This document shows positions 5,518-6,230 of a stretch of 6,230 bases of DNA, piece after piece. The notes under the pieces are model-generated. The model was given only the letters and a program-made list of their open reading frames with translations. It had not been told where the DNA came from and made no database searches. This DNA is from an uncultured Butyricicoccus sp. (GTDB lineage: Bacteria; Bacillota; Clostridia; Oscillospirales; Butyricicoccaceae), in assembly GCA_900547195.1 (NCBI GenBank), contig URFQ01000109.1, forward strand, positions 1 to 6,230, written 5' to 3'. The position numbers were made by a program, and so were the translations under genes. Every line of letters begins with the position of its first letter. Position 1 is the first letter of the stretch.

Positions 5518-6147
5518 ATGGGAACTGTTCATGTAATGGATCATCCGCTGATCCTGCACAAGCTGAGCCTGATGCGCGACAGCCAGACCGGCGTGAAGGA
5601 ATTCCGCGAGGCCACCCGCGAAATCGCGATGCTGATGTGCTACGAGGCCACGCGCGACCTGCCGCTTAAGACCATCCAGATCGAAACCCCGCTGGCGCAC
5701 GCAAGGGCGCGCGTCATTTCGGGCAAGAAGCTCGCTTTCGTGCCGATCCTGCGCGCGGGGCTTGGCATGGTGGATGGGATGCTGGAGCTGATCCCGGCGG
5801 CCAAGGTCGGCCATCTGGGCCTGTACCGCGACCCGGAAACCATGAAGCCGGTGGATTATTATTGCAAGCTGCCGGTTGACATCGCCGAGCGCGACGTCAT
5901 CCTGATCGACCCCATGGTCGCCACAGGCGGCTCGGCGGCCGCAGCCATCCAGACCCTGAAAGACCAGGGCGTGAAGCATATCAAGTTGATGTGCCTGCTG
6001 TCCACCCCGGTCGGCATTAAGGCCGTACAGGACGCGCATCCGGATGTGGATATCTTTGTGGCCGCGATCGACGAGGGCCTCAATGAGCACGGCTACATCG
6101 TGCCCGGCCTCGGAGACGCGGGCGACCGCATTTTCGGCACCAAGTAA
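5518..6147 (+). CDS. upp: Uracil phosphoribosyltransferase
   Basis: The 209-residue cytoplasmic enzyme salvages uracil, converting uracil and PRPP to UMP and pyrophosphate. The type I phosphoribosyltransferase PRPP loop is at residues 127-140 (VILIDPMVATGGSA). Other UPRTase blocks are ETPLA (56-60), PILRAGLGM (76-84) and the uracil-binding C-terminal region YIVPGLGDAGDRIFGT (193-208). Length equals the usual 208-209 residues, and the C-terminus is the conserved FGTK. The ATG at 5518 is preceded by AAAGGAG (5503-5509) eight bases upstream; an in-frame upstream ATG at 5494 precedes this RBS and is not the start. The gene follows tsaB after 48 bases and may be read from the tsaE promoter, from a promoter inside tsaB, or both. 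No uracil permease or pyrR-like gene adjoins it in the window. Confidence 0.98.
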   Translation: MGTVHVMDHPLILHKLSLMRDSQTGVKEFREATREIAMLMCYEATRDLPLKTIQIETPLAHARARVISGKKLAFVPILRAGLGMVDGMLELIPAAKVGHLGLYRDPETMKPVDYYCKLPVDIAERDVILIDPMVATGGSAAAAIQTLKDQGVKHIKLMCLLSTPVGIKAVQDAHPDVDIFVAAIDEGLNEHGYIVPGLGDAGDRIFGTK

Positions 6148-6151
6148 ATCA

Positions 6152-6179
6152 AAAACTCCGCCTACCCGGGCGGAGTTTT
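6152..6179. terminator. Terminator after upp, probably two-way
   Basis: AAAACTCCGCC (6152-6162) pairs perfectly with 6169-6179 around a six-base loop and ends in TTTT on the plus strand, beginning four bases after the upp stop. The AAAAA at 6151-6155 gives a U-tract on the minus strand. A minus-strand stop (TAA at 6178-6180) abuts the structure, matching the arrangement at 646-681 and 3986-4018. Confidence 0.85.
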
Positions 6180-6230
6180 AGCTTGTCGAAAAAGCTCCCC
6201 GCGCCACAGCGCGTATAAAATTCTCAAAAA
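6178..6230 (-). CDS. Probable C-terminal end of a convergent, unidentified gene (5' end outside window)
   Basis: The minus-strand frame ending in the TAA at 6178-6180 is open to the right edge and reads FENFIRAVARGAFSTS. It is called because its stop overlaps the minus-strand U-tract of the upp terminator, just as the stop of the AGCS gene does. Another minus frame is also open here (ending PPG at a TAG inside the hairpin), so the frame choice is not certain. The fragment is too short to identify. Confidence 0.4.
   Translation of the reverse strand, partial: FENFIRAVARGAFSTS

Noticed and set aside
5218..6090. A 290-codon minus-strand frame across tsaB and upp.
   Set aside because: It overlaps two well-identified genes, is His/Gln/Arg-rich and has no family signature.
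6180..6215. Short inverted repeats after the upp terminator (AGCTT/AAGCT and CGCGC/GCGCG).
   Set aside because: Stems of only five bases with no T-run, in what is probably the end of a coding sequence on the minus strand.
1..6230. CRISPR array, insertion sequence, tRNA, integrase or defence module.
   Set aside because: No regularly spaced repeats, terminal inverted repeats with a transposase, tRNA cloverleaf or matching protein motifs were seen in reading both strands.

Overview
The window looks like a chromosomal stretch from a GC-rich member of the Clostridia (Bacillota), plausibly an Oscillospiraceae/Butyricicoccaceae-type gut bacterium. This is an inference from three things: strong AGGAGG-like ribosome binding sites, short intergenic gaps closed by clean stem-loop/U-tract terminators, and the style of the proteins (an AGCS amino-acid symporter, a SulP transporter, TsaE-TsaB and Upp). 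No sequence search was possible. Most genes have GC-rich third codon positions. The first ~650 bases are visibly richer in A+T, which may mean a different origin or weaker constraint.

Layout, left to right. (1) Positions 1-50 hold the last 15 codons of an unidentified plus-strand gene, followed by a strong terminator (59-106). (2) Positions 91-647 hold an AT-richer pair: an ORF with no convincing start (122-403, possibly a remnant of a secreted protein) and, 13 bases later, a 76-residue membrane protein with two predicted TM segments and a good RBS (417-647). (3) A shared two-way terminator (646-681) separates these from a minus-strand AGCS-family sodium:alanine/glycine symporter (680-2071). 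(4) A 254-base divergent regulatory region (2072-2325) carries one promoter candidate in each direction. (5) A plus-strand SulP-family anion transporter with a C-terminal STAS domain (2326-3972) ends at another two-way terminator. (6) That terminator is shared with a small convergent minus-strand gene (4018-4212) whose 64-residue product resembles a heavy-metal-associated (HMA) fold without its CXXC metal site. (7) A plus-strand tRNA-modification/nucleotide-salvage cluster follows: tsaE (4361-4789) and tsaB (4786-5469), which overlap by four bases, then upp (5518-6147) and a terminator (6152-6179). (8) The right edge appears to hold the C-terminal end of a convergent minus-strand gene (6178-6230).

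Functionally this is mainly a housekeeping region. TsaE and TsaB are two components of the machinery that makes N6-threonylcarbamoyladenosine (t6A37) on ANN-decoding tRNAs. Upp salvages uracil to UMP. The two divergently transcribed transporters import small amino acids with Na+ and move an unidentified anion.

I found no CRISPR array, insertion sequence, phage module, RNA gene or recognisable defence system. The points worth a second look are modest: a minus-strand-oriented terminator hairpin at the predicted 5' end of the tsaE transcript, a good promoter-like sequence inside tsaB that could drive upp separately, the HMA-like protein lacking its cysteine pair, and the AT-richer pair of unknown small ORFs.
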